A DNA stretch of 5,373 nucleotides, taken from NCBI GenBank assembly GCA_964560205.1, contig CAZLKT010000025.1:1-5373 (forward strand), in the 5' to 3' direction. Below, piece by piece: positions 1 to 5,373 of this stretch. A program made the position numbers and the translations under genes. How positions within the stretch are numbered: the first letter of the stretch is position 1; every line of letters begins with the position of its first letter. The notes below the pieces were generated by a model. That model saw nothing but the letters and a program-made list of their open reading frames with translations, searched no databases and had not been told where the DNA came from. The stretch is from CAZLKT01 sp964560205 (GTDB lineage: Bacteria; Pseudomonadota; Alphaproteobacteria; Holosporales; Holosporaceae).

Positions 1-411
1 AATAAATTAGATAAGCTAAAAGAAAAAATAAATAAGATGTATGAAGATGGATCTCATGAAAAGACTAATCTTGTGCATAAGATAACGATGGCACAAGAAA
101 TTGGGAATTTCATCCATGTCGGTTACAGGAACAACAACTGGGAAGATGAATGGAGTCCATTTCTTTCAAGATATCATATCTTGAGAAACTCCGGTGAGTG
201 GATAAGAAAAATCCCAGCGAAAGATTTTGCTCAATTAAATATAGGAGCAATAGATGAGATCTTGAACAAGTATAACTACAGAGGAGAAGAGAAGTCAGAT
301 GAAGAAGTAAACGTGTTCTCAAAGGACCAGATAGGAGCAATCACACCAGATGCATTAGATTATCTCTTGAAAGATGGGTGGGATGGGGGTATCCATGATC
401 GTTTCATCCCA
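1..411 (+). repeat. Repeat module copy 1 (5' truncated by window edge)
   Basis: This is the second part of the roughly 660-bp module. Bases 1-55 are identical to 664-718, and 93-141 are identical to 756-804, a constant offset of 663 bp (221 codons). It encodes the KLKEKINKMYEDGS stretch, the RNNNW stretch, FAQLNIGAI and FSKDQIGAIT. It differs from copy 2 mainly around 256-300, where NKYNYRGEE replaces the AADYKGKK seen in the other copies. Confidence 0.9.
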
Positions 412-2913
412 CATCTCTCCCTTGGTGCAATATGGGCTCTGTGGAAGCATGGTAAAGTACAGGACAAAATAGACAAGATGACAGAGGAACAAAAGAAGCA
501 TGTTGAAGACAAACTTTTCAAAGCTTTTATAGAGACCCCCGTCGACCATGATTTTTCTCCTCGTGCTGTTTCTTCTGATGAAATGGATCAAATTATTAAT
601 ATGCTTACGAAAGATCATCTGCAACAAATGTATCTTAGTTATTTCGCGATTTTATACGAACACAATAAATTAGATAAGCTAAAAGAAAAAATAAATAAGA
701 TGTATGAAGATGGATCTCCTGAAAAGACTGATCTTATGAATTGGATAAAGATAGAACAAGAAATTGGGAATTTCATCCATGTCGGTTACAGGAACAACAA
801 CTGGAAAGATGAATGGAGTCCATTTCTTTCAGCATATGATATCTTGAGAAACTCCGGTGAGTGGATAAAAAAAATCCCAGAGGGAGAGTTTGCTCAATTA
901 AATATAGGAACAATAGCTGCGCTCCTTGCCGCGGACTACAAAGGAAAAAAGAAGTCAGATGAAGAAGTAAACATGTTCTCAAGGGAGCAGATAAGTTATA
1001 TCACAGTAAAGGCATTACATGATATCTTGAAAAATGGGTGGAAGGGGTCTATCCATGATTATTTCATCTCATATTTCTCTCCTACGGTGGCAGAATTTCT
1101 CGTAAGAGGGAACCTCAACGGAAATAAATTCCTTCAAGATGAACAGCTCAAATTGATCACACTAGATCAAGCAAAGGGATTTTTACCATGTGATACAGCA
1201 CAGGACTTTGCGCAACTAGATGATAAATATTTTGCATGGAAAAGATGCTTCTCAGATGAAGTACAAAAAGTTATACAATTCATTCGAGAAGATCCCCTAA
1301 TAAATTTGTCCCTTAGCTTGAAAGCTGGTAAGGGTTTAGACCCCGATGATATTAAGTCATTTCTTGAAAAAAGGGAGCTGTATGATGATTTTTATTTTTC
1401 TAAGATCCCTCAAGATGACCTGCCTAGGATACAAAATGTTTTTCAGAATCCTATGGTAATAGAAGCTTTTCAGGATATTTCTGATGGTAACAACATCTTG
1501 CAAAAGATGGGAGAAGATCTCCACATTCGGGAGGAAATTCACGGGCACCTCAGCGATCGTGATGGCAAATATGATAGAAAGTTTCCCCCCCTATTCGGAC
1601 CAGATGATGCTAAGGCAATAGACAAAGCCCAGCTTCAACAAATTCCACCAGAGGAATTTGGTTCCATGATGGCTGACACGATAGCTGTATTCTTATGTGA
1701 TAATGGTCGTCTATCTCCAGAACAGACAGGAGAAATCACACCAGAGCAATTATATGAGATCTGTCAGGGATTGCCTGACTTTAGGATTGGCGATGAATAC
1801 ATCCCATATCTCTCCCTTGGTGTAATAAACGTTCTGTGGAAGCATGGTAAAGTACAGGACAAAATAAACAAGATGACAGAGGAACAAAAGAAGTATGTTA
1901 AAGACAAAAATTTCAACGCTTTTATAGGCAACCCCCTCAGCCATAATTTTTCTCTTCGTGCTATTTCTTCTTATGAAATGGATCAAATTATTAATATGCT
2001 TACGAAAAATCATATGAGATCACTGAGGCCCGTTCATTTCGGAATTTTATACGAACACAAAAAATTATATAAGCTAAAAGAAAAAATAAATAAGATGTAT
2101 GAAGGTGGATCTGCTGAAAAGACTAATCTTATGCATAACATAACGATGGTACAAGAAATTGGGAATTTCATCGACGATTACGAGGAAAAAAAATGGAACC
2201 GTCAATGGAGTCCATTTCTTTCTTCATACTATTTCCGTGAGAAGGCCGGTAAGTGGATAACAAAAATCCCAGCGGAAGATTTTGCTCGATTAAATATAGG
2301 CGCAATAGCTGAGCTCCTTGCCGCGGACTATAAAGGAAAAAAGAAGTCAGATAAAGAAATAAAATGGTTCTCAGGGAAGCAGATAGGTTATATCACAGTA
2401 AAGGCATTCGATGGTCTCTTTAAAAATGGGTGGAAGGGGTCTATCCATGATAATTTCATCCCACATCTCTCCCTTGGTGCAATAGAAGTGCTGTGGGGGC
2501 ATGATAAAGTACAGGACAAAATAGACAAGATGACAGAGGAACAAGCGAGGTACATTGAAGAAAATTTTTATATCCCTTATTCTCTCCATAGCCAGTTTCC
2601 AGACAATATACAGAGGCTCATACAAGAGAAAGAGGAGAAGGACCTCGTAAAAAAGCTTGTGCAGCATCATGGTGATCCTCTTTTCACTCCTCATATGAAA
2701 ACGGAAGCTTTTGAGGGTATTGTGATGGACTCTCAAAAGTACTCTAAAGAATATTTCGCACAACGACCTGACTTCATAAAAGACACTTTAAGAGAAATAC
2801 CGGAATGTCCTGAGCAGCTTAAGAATTTGATGAATGAGCCGGATGATGAATCTTCAAACGAGGGCCTGTCTCCCGTGAGCAAGAGTGCTAATTCATCCCC
2901 CTTCGAACCATAA
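1..2913 (+). CDS. Large modular repeat protein, 5' end outside window (function unknown)
   Basis: The frame is open from the first base, so the ATG at 37 lies inside a repeat unit and is not the start; 970 codons are visible before TAA at 2911. I do not recognise the family. The protein is rich in Lys, Asp/Glu and Ile/Leu, with no evident membrane segment in the visible part and a probably all-helical build. Order: a truncated module (1-411), a full module of about 220 residues (412-1071), a central segment (1072-1806), another full module (1807-2463), the beginning of a further copy (2464 to about 2560), then a charged helical tail with a Ser/Asn/Pro-rich end. Each module carries FAxLNIGxI and (F/L)SxEQIxxIT motifs, followed by FIPHLSLG-like and KMTEEQ motifs. 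The central segment and tail recur in the convergent gene at 4202-5373. The reading frame survives several homopolymers and many substitutions, which argues for a gene under selection. Cell location and role cannot be told; a host-interaction or scaffold role would be speculation. Confidence 0.85.
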   Translation, partial: NKLDKLKEKINKMYEDGSHEKTNLVHKITMAQEIGNFIHVGYRNNNWEDEWSPFLSRYHILRNSGEWIRKIPAKDFAQLNIGAIDEILNKYNYRGEEKSDEEVNVFSKDQIGAITPDALDYLLKDGWDGGIHDRFIPHLSLGAIWALWKHGKVQDKIDKMTEEQKKHVEDKLFKAFIETPVDHDFSPRAVSSDEMDQIINMLTKDHLQQMYLSYFAILYEHNKLDKLKEKINKMYEDGSPEKTDLMNWIKIEQEIGNFIHVGYRNNNWKDEWSPFLSAYDILRNSGEWIKKIPEGEFAQLNIGTIAALLAADYKGKKKSDEEVNMFSREQISYITVKALHDILKNGWKGSIHDYFISYFSPTVAEFLVRGNLNGNKFLQDEQLKLITLDQAKGFLPCDTAQDFAQLDDKYFAWKRCFSDEVQKVIQFIREDPLINLSLSLKAGKGLDPDDIKSFLEKRELYDDFYFSKIPQDDLPRIQNVFQNPMVIEAFQDISDGNNILQKMGEDLHIREEIHGHLSDRDGKYDRKFPPLFGPDDAKAIDKAQLQQIPPEEFGSMMADTIAVFLCDNGRLSPEQTGEITPEQLYEICQGLPDFRIGDEYIPYLSLGVINVLWKHGKVQDKINKMTEEQKKYVKDKNFNAFIGNPLSHNFSLRAISSYEMDQIINMLTKNHMRSLRPVHFGILYEHKKLYKLKEKINKMYEGGSAEKTNLMHNITMVQEIGNFIDDYEEKKWNRQWSPFLSSYYFREKAGKWITKIPAEDFARLNIGAIAELLAADYKGKKKSDKEIKWFSGKQIGYITVKAFDGLFKNGWKGSIHDNFIPHLSLGAIEVLWGHDKVQDKIDKMTEEQARYIEENFYIPYSLHSQFPDNIQRLIQEKEEKDLVKKLVQHHGDPLFTPHMKTEAFEGIVMDSQKYSKEYFAQRPDFIKDTLREIPECPEQLKNLMNEPDDESSNEGLSPVSKSANSSPFEP
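412..1071 (+). repeat. Repeat module copy 2 (full, 220 codons)
   Basis: It begins at the HLSLGAIWALW stretch and runs to the equivalent point before YFSPTVAEFL. Its first half (412-663) matches 1807-2058 in copy 3, including KVQDKI, KMTEEQKK, and DEMDQIINMLTK/YEMDQIINMLTK. Its second half matches copy 1. The offset to copy 3 is 1395 bp (465 codons). Confidence 0.9.
1241..1812 (+). repeat. Central segment, left arm of inverted repeat
   Basis: It matches the reverse complement of 4802-5373 colinearly without net insertion: 1241 pairs with 5373 and 1621 with 4993. Shared protein motifs include FSDxVQKVIQFIRED, FLEKRELYD, NILQKMGE and QLQQIPPxEFGSMMAD. Bases 1621-1729 match with only two differences. 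The segment contains its own diverged version of the FSxEQIxxIT block (LSPEQTGEITPEQL, from 1711). Confidence 0.93.
1807..2463 (+). repeat. Repeat module copy 3 (full, 219 codons)
   Basis: It aligns with copy 2 from YLSLGVINVLW to FIPHLSLG. It is the most diverged copy: the RNNNW region of copies 1 and 2 is replaced by DDYEEKKWNRQW (about 2173-2208), and the DILRNSGEW region by YFREKAGKW. It does retain the LLAADYKGKKKSD stretch of copy 2. This whole unit is missing from the convergent paralogue. Confidence 0.88.
2464..2560 (+). repeat. Start of a further module copy, fused to the C-terminal tail
   Basis: HLSLGAIEVLW, KVQDKIDK and MTEEQ repeat the beginning of modules 2 and 3 (412 onward and 1807 onward). 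The similarity then stops and the unrelated tail sequence beginning near YIPYSLHSQF takes over. The junction marks where the array was joined to the tail. Confidence 0.8.
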
Positions 2914-2961
2914 CCAAAGGATGCTTCTGAGGGTGATAAATCGGGGAATCCTGTTGCAATA
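2527..2961 (+). repeat. C-terminal tail segment, left arm of inverted repeat
   Basis: It matches the reverse complement of 4328-4735. The left arm is 27 bp longer, entirely explained by a nine-codon difference in the Ser-rich stretch after ESSNEG. The shared motifs are MTEEQ, YIPYS, HSQFP, LIQE, YSKE(Y/F)FAQR and KDTLRE. The match continues through and past the stop codon at 2911. Confidence 0.92.
2914..2961 (+). pseudogene. Coding remnant beyond the stop of the left repeat gene
   Basis: In the same frame as the upstream gene, the codons after TAA read PKDASEGDKSGNPVAI, which matches PSKDASEGDKSGNPLAI in the convergent paralogue. Bases 2916-2961 match the reverse complement of 4328-4373 with one mismatch in 46. 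The difference at the stop is CCA-TAA-CCA here against CCA-CCA-TCA there. Either this copy acquired a stop and lost about 60 C-terminal residues, or the longer tail was later joined to the other copy. Similarity ends sharply after 2961. Confidence 0.75.
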
Positions 2962-2977
2962 TCCCTAGTCCAAGGGA
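2962..2977 (+). other. Small hairpin after the left repeat gene
   Basis: TCCCT and AGGGA form a perfect 5-bp stem with a 6-nt loop, just where the inverted-repeat homology ends. The T-rich stretch starts over 20 nt further on, so it is a poor intrinsic terminator by itself. It may be chance. Confidence 0.25.
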
Positions 2978-3001
2978 AGCGCATGCATGTGGTTTCCAGA
3001 A

Positions 3002-3044
3002 CTTTTCTTCCTCATTTTTTCCTTTTTTCTTTCGTTTTTTTTCT
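3002..3044 (+). other. Pyrimidine-rich tract upstream of fabD
   Basis: Forty-one of 43 bases are C or T (the exceptions are A3014 and G3034), with T runs of six to eight. It lies in the 166-nt gap between the repeat gene and fabD. It could contribute to termination of the upstream transcript or sit in the fabD promoter or leader region; I see no convincing -35/-10 pair around it. Read in the fabD frame it would encode a Phe-rich hydrophobic stretch, which is unlikely to be translated. Confidence 0.5.
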
Positions 3045-3079
3045 ATATGCTGAGAGAAAGGTATATCAGAAAAGCAGTT

Positions 3080-4042
3080 ATGTTTGCACTTCTTTTTCCC
3101 GGCCAAGGCTCGCAGGTTATTGGTATGGGAAAGACGCTGTGGGATAATTTTTCCGTGGCAAAAAGTCTTTTGCGGGAGGCAGAAGATATTCTCTCAGAGT
3201 TTTTATCGCAGGTTATGTTTGAAGGCCCGGAGGAGACACTGAAGGAGACACGATATGCACAACCAGCTATTTTTGTGCATGCCATGATGATACATGCTGT
3301 TCTCCAAGAGGAGTTTGGAGTCAATGCATCCTGTTTTGCTGCCACCGCAGGACATTCCCTGGGGGAGTATTCCGCCTTATGTGCCGCACGATCCATTTCC
3401 TTTGCTGATGCTCTGCTCCTTATTAAAAAACGCTGTGAAGAGATGAGTCTGGTGAAAAATGGTGGCATGACAGCTATTTTAGGACTTTCCCGCGAAGAGG
3501 TGGAAAATGTCCTCACTCATCTGAAAAGCGAAGACGGTGTGTGCGAAATTGCCAATGACAACACGCCCAAGCAAATTGTTATAAGTGGGTATAAGGATGC
3601 TGTGGAGAAGGCTGCTCTTCTGGCCAAAGAGCATGGTGCCCTCAGGTGTGTTCCTCTTATGGTGAGTGGTCCGTTTCACAGCAGCCTCATGAAGTCTGCA
3701 GAAGAAAAATTCGCAGCATTTGCAGAAAATATTCCCGTGCTGTCTTCTGTTATTCCTATCTATACAAATGTTTCTGCCGCTCCCCATTGGGATGGAAAAA
3801 TCCTGAAGCACCATCTCATTCATCAAATATCCCACGGTGTCCGTTGGAGCGAAACACAGGAGAATATGGCAAAAAACGGTATAAAAGCTTTTGTAGAGCT
3901 CGGAGGCAACGGCGTCCTCTCTGGTCTTGCAAGAAAGACCATTCCCACCATGGAAACACACCTCATCAGTTCCATGGAAGATATTCTGACATTTCCAGCT
4001 CTTGCAAAGATCATCCGAGAGAAAAGCGGGCCCATGGAGTAA
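3080..4042 (+). CDS. fabD: Malonyl-CoA:acyl carrier protein transacylase (FabD)
   Basis: FabD moves the malonyl group from malonyl-CoA to acyl carrier protein, supplying the extender unit for type II fatty acid synthesis in the cytosol. The 320-residue product has normal family length. Visible signatures: FPGQGSQ at residues 6-12 (oxyanion Gln9), the nucleophile elbow GHSLGEYSAL with catalytic Ser93, Arg118 in KKRCEEM (binds the malonyl carboxylate), NTPKQIVISG near 161-170, GPFHSSLM with catalytic His200, and Gln249. The ATG at 3080 was chosen because FabD proteins start a few residues before FPGQGSQ. In-frame ATGs at 2987 and 3047 would add a Phe-rich or basic leader not typical of the family. 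The ribosome site is weak: GAGAAAGG lies about 18 nt upstream and a purine-rich AGAAAAGCAG lies closer. The usual neighbours fabG, acpP or fabF are absent; the gene stands alone between two convergent repeat genes and is followed by its own terminator. It looks less AT-rich than its neighbours. Confidence 0.97.
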   Translation: MFALLFPGQGSQVIGMGKTLWDNFSVAKSLLREAEDILSEFLSQVMFEGPEETLKETRYAQPAIFVHAMMIHAVLQEEFGVNASCFAATAGHSLGEYSALCAARSISFADALLLIKKRCEEMSLVKNGGMTAILGLSREEVENVLTHLKSEDGVCEIANDNTPKQIVISGYKDAVEKAALLAKEHGALRCVPLMVSGPFHSSLMKSAEEKFAAFAENIPVLSSVIPIYTNVSAAPHWDGKILKHHLIHQISHGVRWSETQENMAKNGIKAFVELGGNGVLSGLARKTIPTMETHLISSMEDILTFPALAKIIREKSGPME

Positions 4043-4201
4043 GAACTCGTCTTTCCTTCATGTTTTAAGCTGCAGTCCTGTCCATCTGTATAGAGCCCAC
4101 ACCACATCGCGTGATGGCTCTTTTATGATGGCGGGGGAATGGCGGACGAGCTTCTTGCTGGCCCTAATGTTTTCTTGCAGTTTTACATCATCAGGGGGTG
4201 G
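4043..4201. other. Convergent intergenic region between fabD and the right repeat gene
   Basis: Apart from the fabD terminator at 4092-4124, I see no supportable gene here. A + strand frame running from 4002 to 4271 overlaps the ends of both flanking genes and has no family signature. The G-rich stretch near 4131-4137 and the GGGGGTGG near 4194-4201 have no obvious function. Confidence 0.5.
4092..4124 (+). terminator. Probable intrinsic terminator of fabD
   Basis: AGAGCC (4092-4097) pairs with GGCTCT (4116-4121), and an inner CATC-GCGT-GATG hairpin can form as an alternative. The stem runs into a short T run (TTTT, 4121-4124). It lies 49 nt after the fabD stop. The opposite strand has no good T run after the stem, so it probably serves fabD more than the convergent gene. 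Confidence 0.65.
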
Positions 4202-5373
4202 TCAAAAACTCGCAATGATGTCCGAACTCCCCCCCCCTTTCTTTTTTCCTGCTGATGATTGTACTTCTTGATCTTCTTCTGAACCACGCACTTTTTTCAT
4301 GGAAGAATTACTCTGTAATTCTGAGAGTATTGCAAGAGGATTCCCCGATTTATCACCCTCAGAAGCATCCTTTGATGGTGGTTCGAAGAGGAATGAGCTT
4401 CCCTCGTTTGAAGAAGGTTCCGGTCCACTCATCAACTCCTTAAGCTGCTCAGGACATTCCTGCATTTCTCTTAAAGTGTCTTTTGCGGAGTCAAGTCGTT
4501 GTGCGAAAAATTCTTTAGAATATATTTGAGGGGCCGCCAGAATGTCGTCAAAAACTTTCTTTTTCCTCTCAGAAGTGAAAAAAAGATCATCCTTATGCTG
4601 AATAATCTTTGTTATGAGGTCCTTCTCCTCTCTCTCTTGTATGAGCTGCTGTATATTCTCTGGAAACTGGCTATGGATAGAATAAGGGATATAAGAACTT
4701 TCTATAATATACTTCTGTTGTTCCTCTGTCATCTTGCCTATTTTGTCTATTGCGTCCTCTACTTCAGCATCCAAAACCAGAACATGTGCTGCCTGAGGGG
4801 AGAGATGTGGGATGTATTCATCTCTAATCCTAAAGTCAGGAAATCCCTGAAGGATCCCCTCTAAGTGCTCTGGTGTGATTGCTTCTGTCTGTTCTGGGGA
4901 TAGACGACCATTATCACATAAGAATACAGCTATCGTGTCAGCCATCATGGAACCAAATTCCTTTGGTGGAATTTGTTGAAGCTGGGCTTTGTCTATTGTC
5001 TTAGCATCCTTTGGTCCGAATAGGGGGGTAAACTTTTCATCATATTTGCCATCAGGATCGCTGAGGTACTGGTGAATTTCCTCCCGAATGTGGAGAGTTT
5101 CTCCCATCTTTTGCAGGATGTTGTCACCACCATCAATCTTCTGAAAAGCTTGTGCTATCATAGAAGTCTGAAAAACCTTTTGTATCCAAGGCAGGTCATC
5201 TTGAGGGATATTAGAAAAATAAAGATTATCATACAGCTCCCTTTTTTCAAGAAATGACCCAATATCATCGAGGTCTAAATTCTTACTATTTTTCACGCTA
5301 AGGGACAAATTTAGTAGAGGATCTTCTCGAATGAATTGTATAACTTTTTGTACTTTATCTGAGAAGGATCCTT
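4202..5373 (-). CDS. Modular repeat protein paralogue, 5' end outside window (function unknown)
   Basis: The frame is open to the right edge (389 codons visible, TGA at 4204-4202), so the TTG at 5308 is internal. The visible protein starts in the same central segment as the left gene (FSDKVQKVIQFIRED) and continues through NILQKMGE and IPPKEFGSMMAD. It then has a short diverged stretch (IPHLSPQAAHVLV) and passes directly to KMTEEQ and the helical tail. The module region (roughly 1813-2526 in the left gene) is absent. After PSKDASEGDKSGNP it has about 43 further residues unmatched in the left gene: a charged stretch with SEEDQEVQSSAGKKK, three Gly codons made by a G9 run, and SSDIIASF. No membrane segment or recognised domain is visible; the fold is likely helical. 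It converges on fabD with 159 nt between stops. Function is unknown; shared blocks show only that it is a paralogue of the left gene. Confidence 0.85.
   Translation of the reverse strand, partial: GSFSDKVQKVIQFIREDPLLNLSLSVKNSKNLDLDDIGSFLEKRELYDNLYFSNIPQDDLPWIQKVFQTSMIAQAFQKIDGGDNILQKMGETLHIREEIHQYLSDPDGKYDEKFTPLFGPKDAKTIDKAQLQQIPPKEFGSMMADTIAVFLCDNGRLSPEQTEAITPEHLEGILQGFPDFRIRDEYIPHLSPQAAHVLVLDAEVEDAIDKIGKMTEEQQKYIIESSYIPYSIHSQFPENIQQLIQEREEKDLITKIIQHKDDLFFTSERKKKVFDDILAAPQIYSKEFFAQRLDSAKDTLREMQECPEQLKELMSGPEPSSNEGSSFLFEPPSKDASEGDKSGNPLAILSELQSNSSMKKVRGSEEDQEVQSSAGKKKGGGSSDIIASF
4229..4237 (-). repeat. Homopolymer G9 near the 3' end of the right repeat gene
   Basis: Nine C on the + strand give nine G in the coding strand, encoding three Gly directly after AGKKK. 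In the present frame eight residues and TGA follow. Losing one G would give a tail ending DHPLMM and a TAA further on; gaining one would give a tail ending EFLTTP and a TGA. Tracts of this length can slip in replication, but here only the last residues would change. Confidence 0.6.
4328..4735 (-). repeat. C-terminal tail segment, right arm of inverted repeat
   Basis: This is the reverse-complement partner of 2527-2961. It lacks the 27 bp of extra Ser-rich coding present in the left copy. It shows more protein-level divergence in the middle (FTSERKKKVFDDI against FTPHMKTEAFEGI) than at the distal end, where 46 bp differ at one position. Confidence 0.92.
4802..5373 (-). repeat. Central segment, right arm of inverted repeat
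   Basis: This is the reverse-complement partner of 1241-1812, colinear over the whole length and cut by the window edge, so the homology probably extends beyond it. The best-conserved part is 4885-4993 (107 of 109 bases identical); the least conserved is around the FLEKRELYD-NILQKMGE interval. Confidence 0.93.

Noticed and set aside
37..39. ATG as the start of the left repeat gene
   Set aside because: The frame is open to base 1, and bases 1-36 are identical to internal coding sequence at 664-699, so this Met lies within a module.
1..2560. CRISPR array or tandem DNA repeat
   Set aside because: The repeats are long, coding, in frame and diverged like protein modules, with no short direct repeats separated by unique spacers.
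110..2984. Minus-strand open frames across the left repeat gene
   Set aside because: They are antisense shadows; their similarity to one another is explained by the repeats in the + strand gene, and none shows a known family motif.
2987..3079. N-terminal extension of FabD with a Phe-rich, signal-like stretch
   Set aside because: FabD is cytosolic and normally begins a few residues before FPGQGSQ. The extension comes from reading the pyrimidine tract, and no ribosome site precedes the ATG at 2987 or 3047.
3043..3961. Frames overlapping fabD on the minus strand and at 3646-4068 on the plus strand
   Set aside because: fabD is certain from its catalytic motifs and the overlapping frames show no family signature.
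4002..4271. Small + strand gene between fabD and the right repeat gene
   Set aside because: It overlaps both flanking genes and the terminator, and shows no ribosome site or recognisable motif.
4255..5257. Plus-strand frames across the right repeat gene
   Set aside because: They are antisense to a frame with clear homology to the left gene and simply mirror the antisense shadows seen there.
5306..5308. TTG as the start of the right repeat gene
   Set aside because: Upstream codons to the window edge stay open and match the left gene's protein (FSDKVQKVIQFIRED), so the coding region continues beyond the window.
1..5373. Transposon or composite mobile element with the two repeat genes as inverted ends
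   Set aside because: No transposase, terminal inverted repeat or target duplication is visible, and the arms are the 3' parts of coding genes rather than insertion-sequence ends.

Overview
The window reads as chromosome of an AT-rich bacterium. It holds one recognisable housekeeping gene, fabD (malonyl-CoA:ACP transacylase), lying between two convergent copies of an unusual repeat-protein gene. The FabD looks proteobacterial. Together with the low GC and the large, internally repeated, apparently soluble flanking proteins, this suggests a host-associated (intracellular or symbiotic) proteobacterium, possibly of the alpha class (Holosporales- or Rickettsiales-like). That placement is inference; nothing in the window settles it.

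Layout. From 1 to 2913 on the + strand is the 3' part of a long gene that is open at the left edge (970 codons visible). Its protein is built from a module of about 220 residues (about 660 bp): one truncated copy, one full copy, a central non-module segment, another full copy, the start of a further copy, and a C-terminal tail. From 3080 to 4042 on the + strand is fabD, complete, with all expected catalytic residues, followed by a likely intrinsic terminator (4092-4124). From 5373 down to 4202 on the - strand is the 3' part of a paralogue of the first gene (389 codons visible, open at the right edge). It contains the same central segment and the same C-terminal tail but lacks the roughly 240-residue module region between them.

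The two repeat genes form a large imperfect inverted repeat with fabD in the non-repeated centre. Identity is very high in places (107 of 109 bp at 1621-1729 against 4993-4885). The homology runs 48 bp past the stop codon of the left gene, in frame, so the left gene ends early compared with its partner (or the partner was extended). The right gene ends near a run of nine G, a potential slippage site that would change its C-terminus.

I cannot assign a function to the repeat proteins. They show repeated amphipathic motifs of the form (F/L)SxEQIxxITxxALxxIL, suggesting an all-helical solenoid, and no membrane segment in the visible parts. There is no sign of metabolic cooperation between them and fabD. 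The arrangement looks like a duplicated, recombining modular gene family that flanks a core gene. No RNA gene, CRISPR array or transposase was seen.
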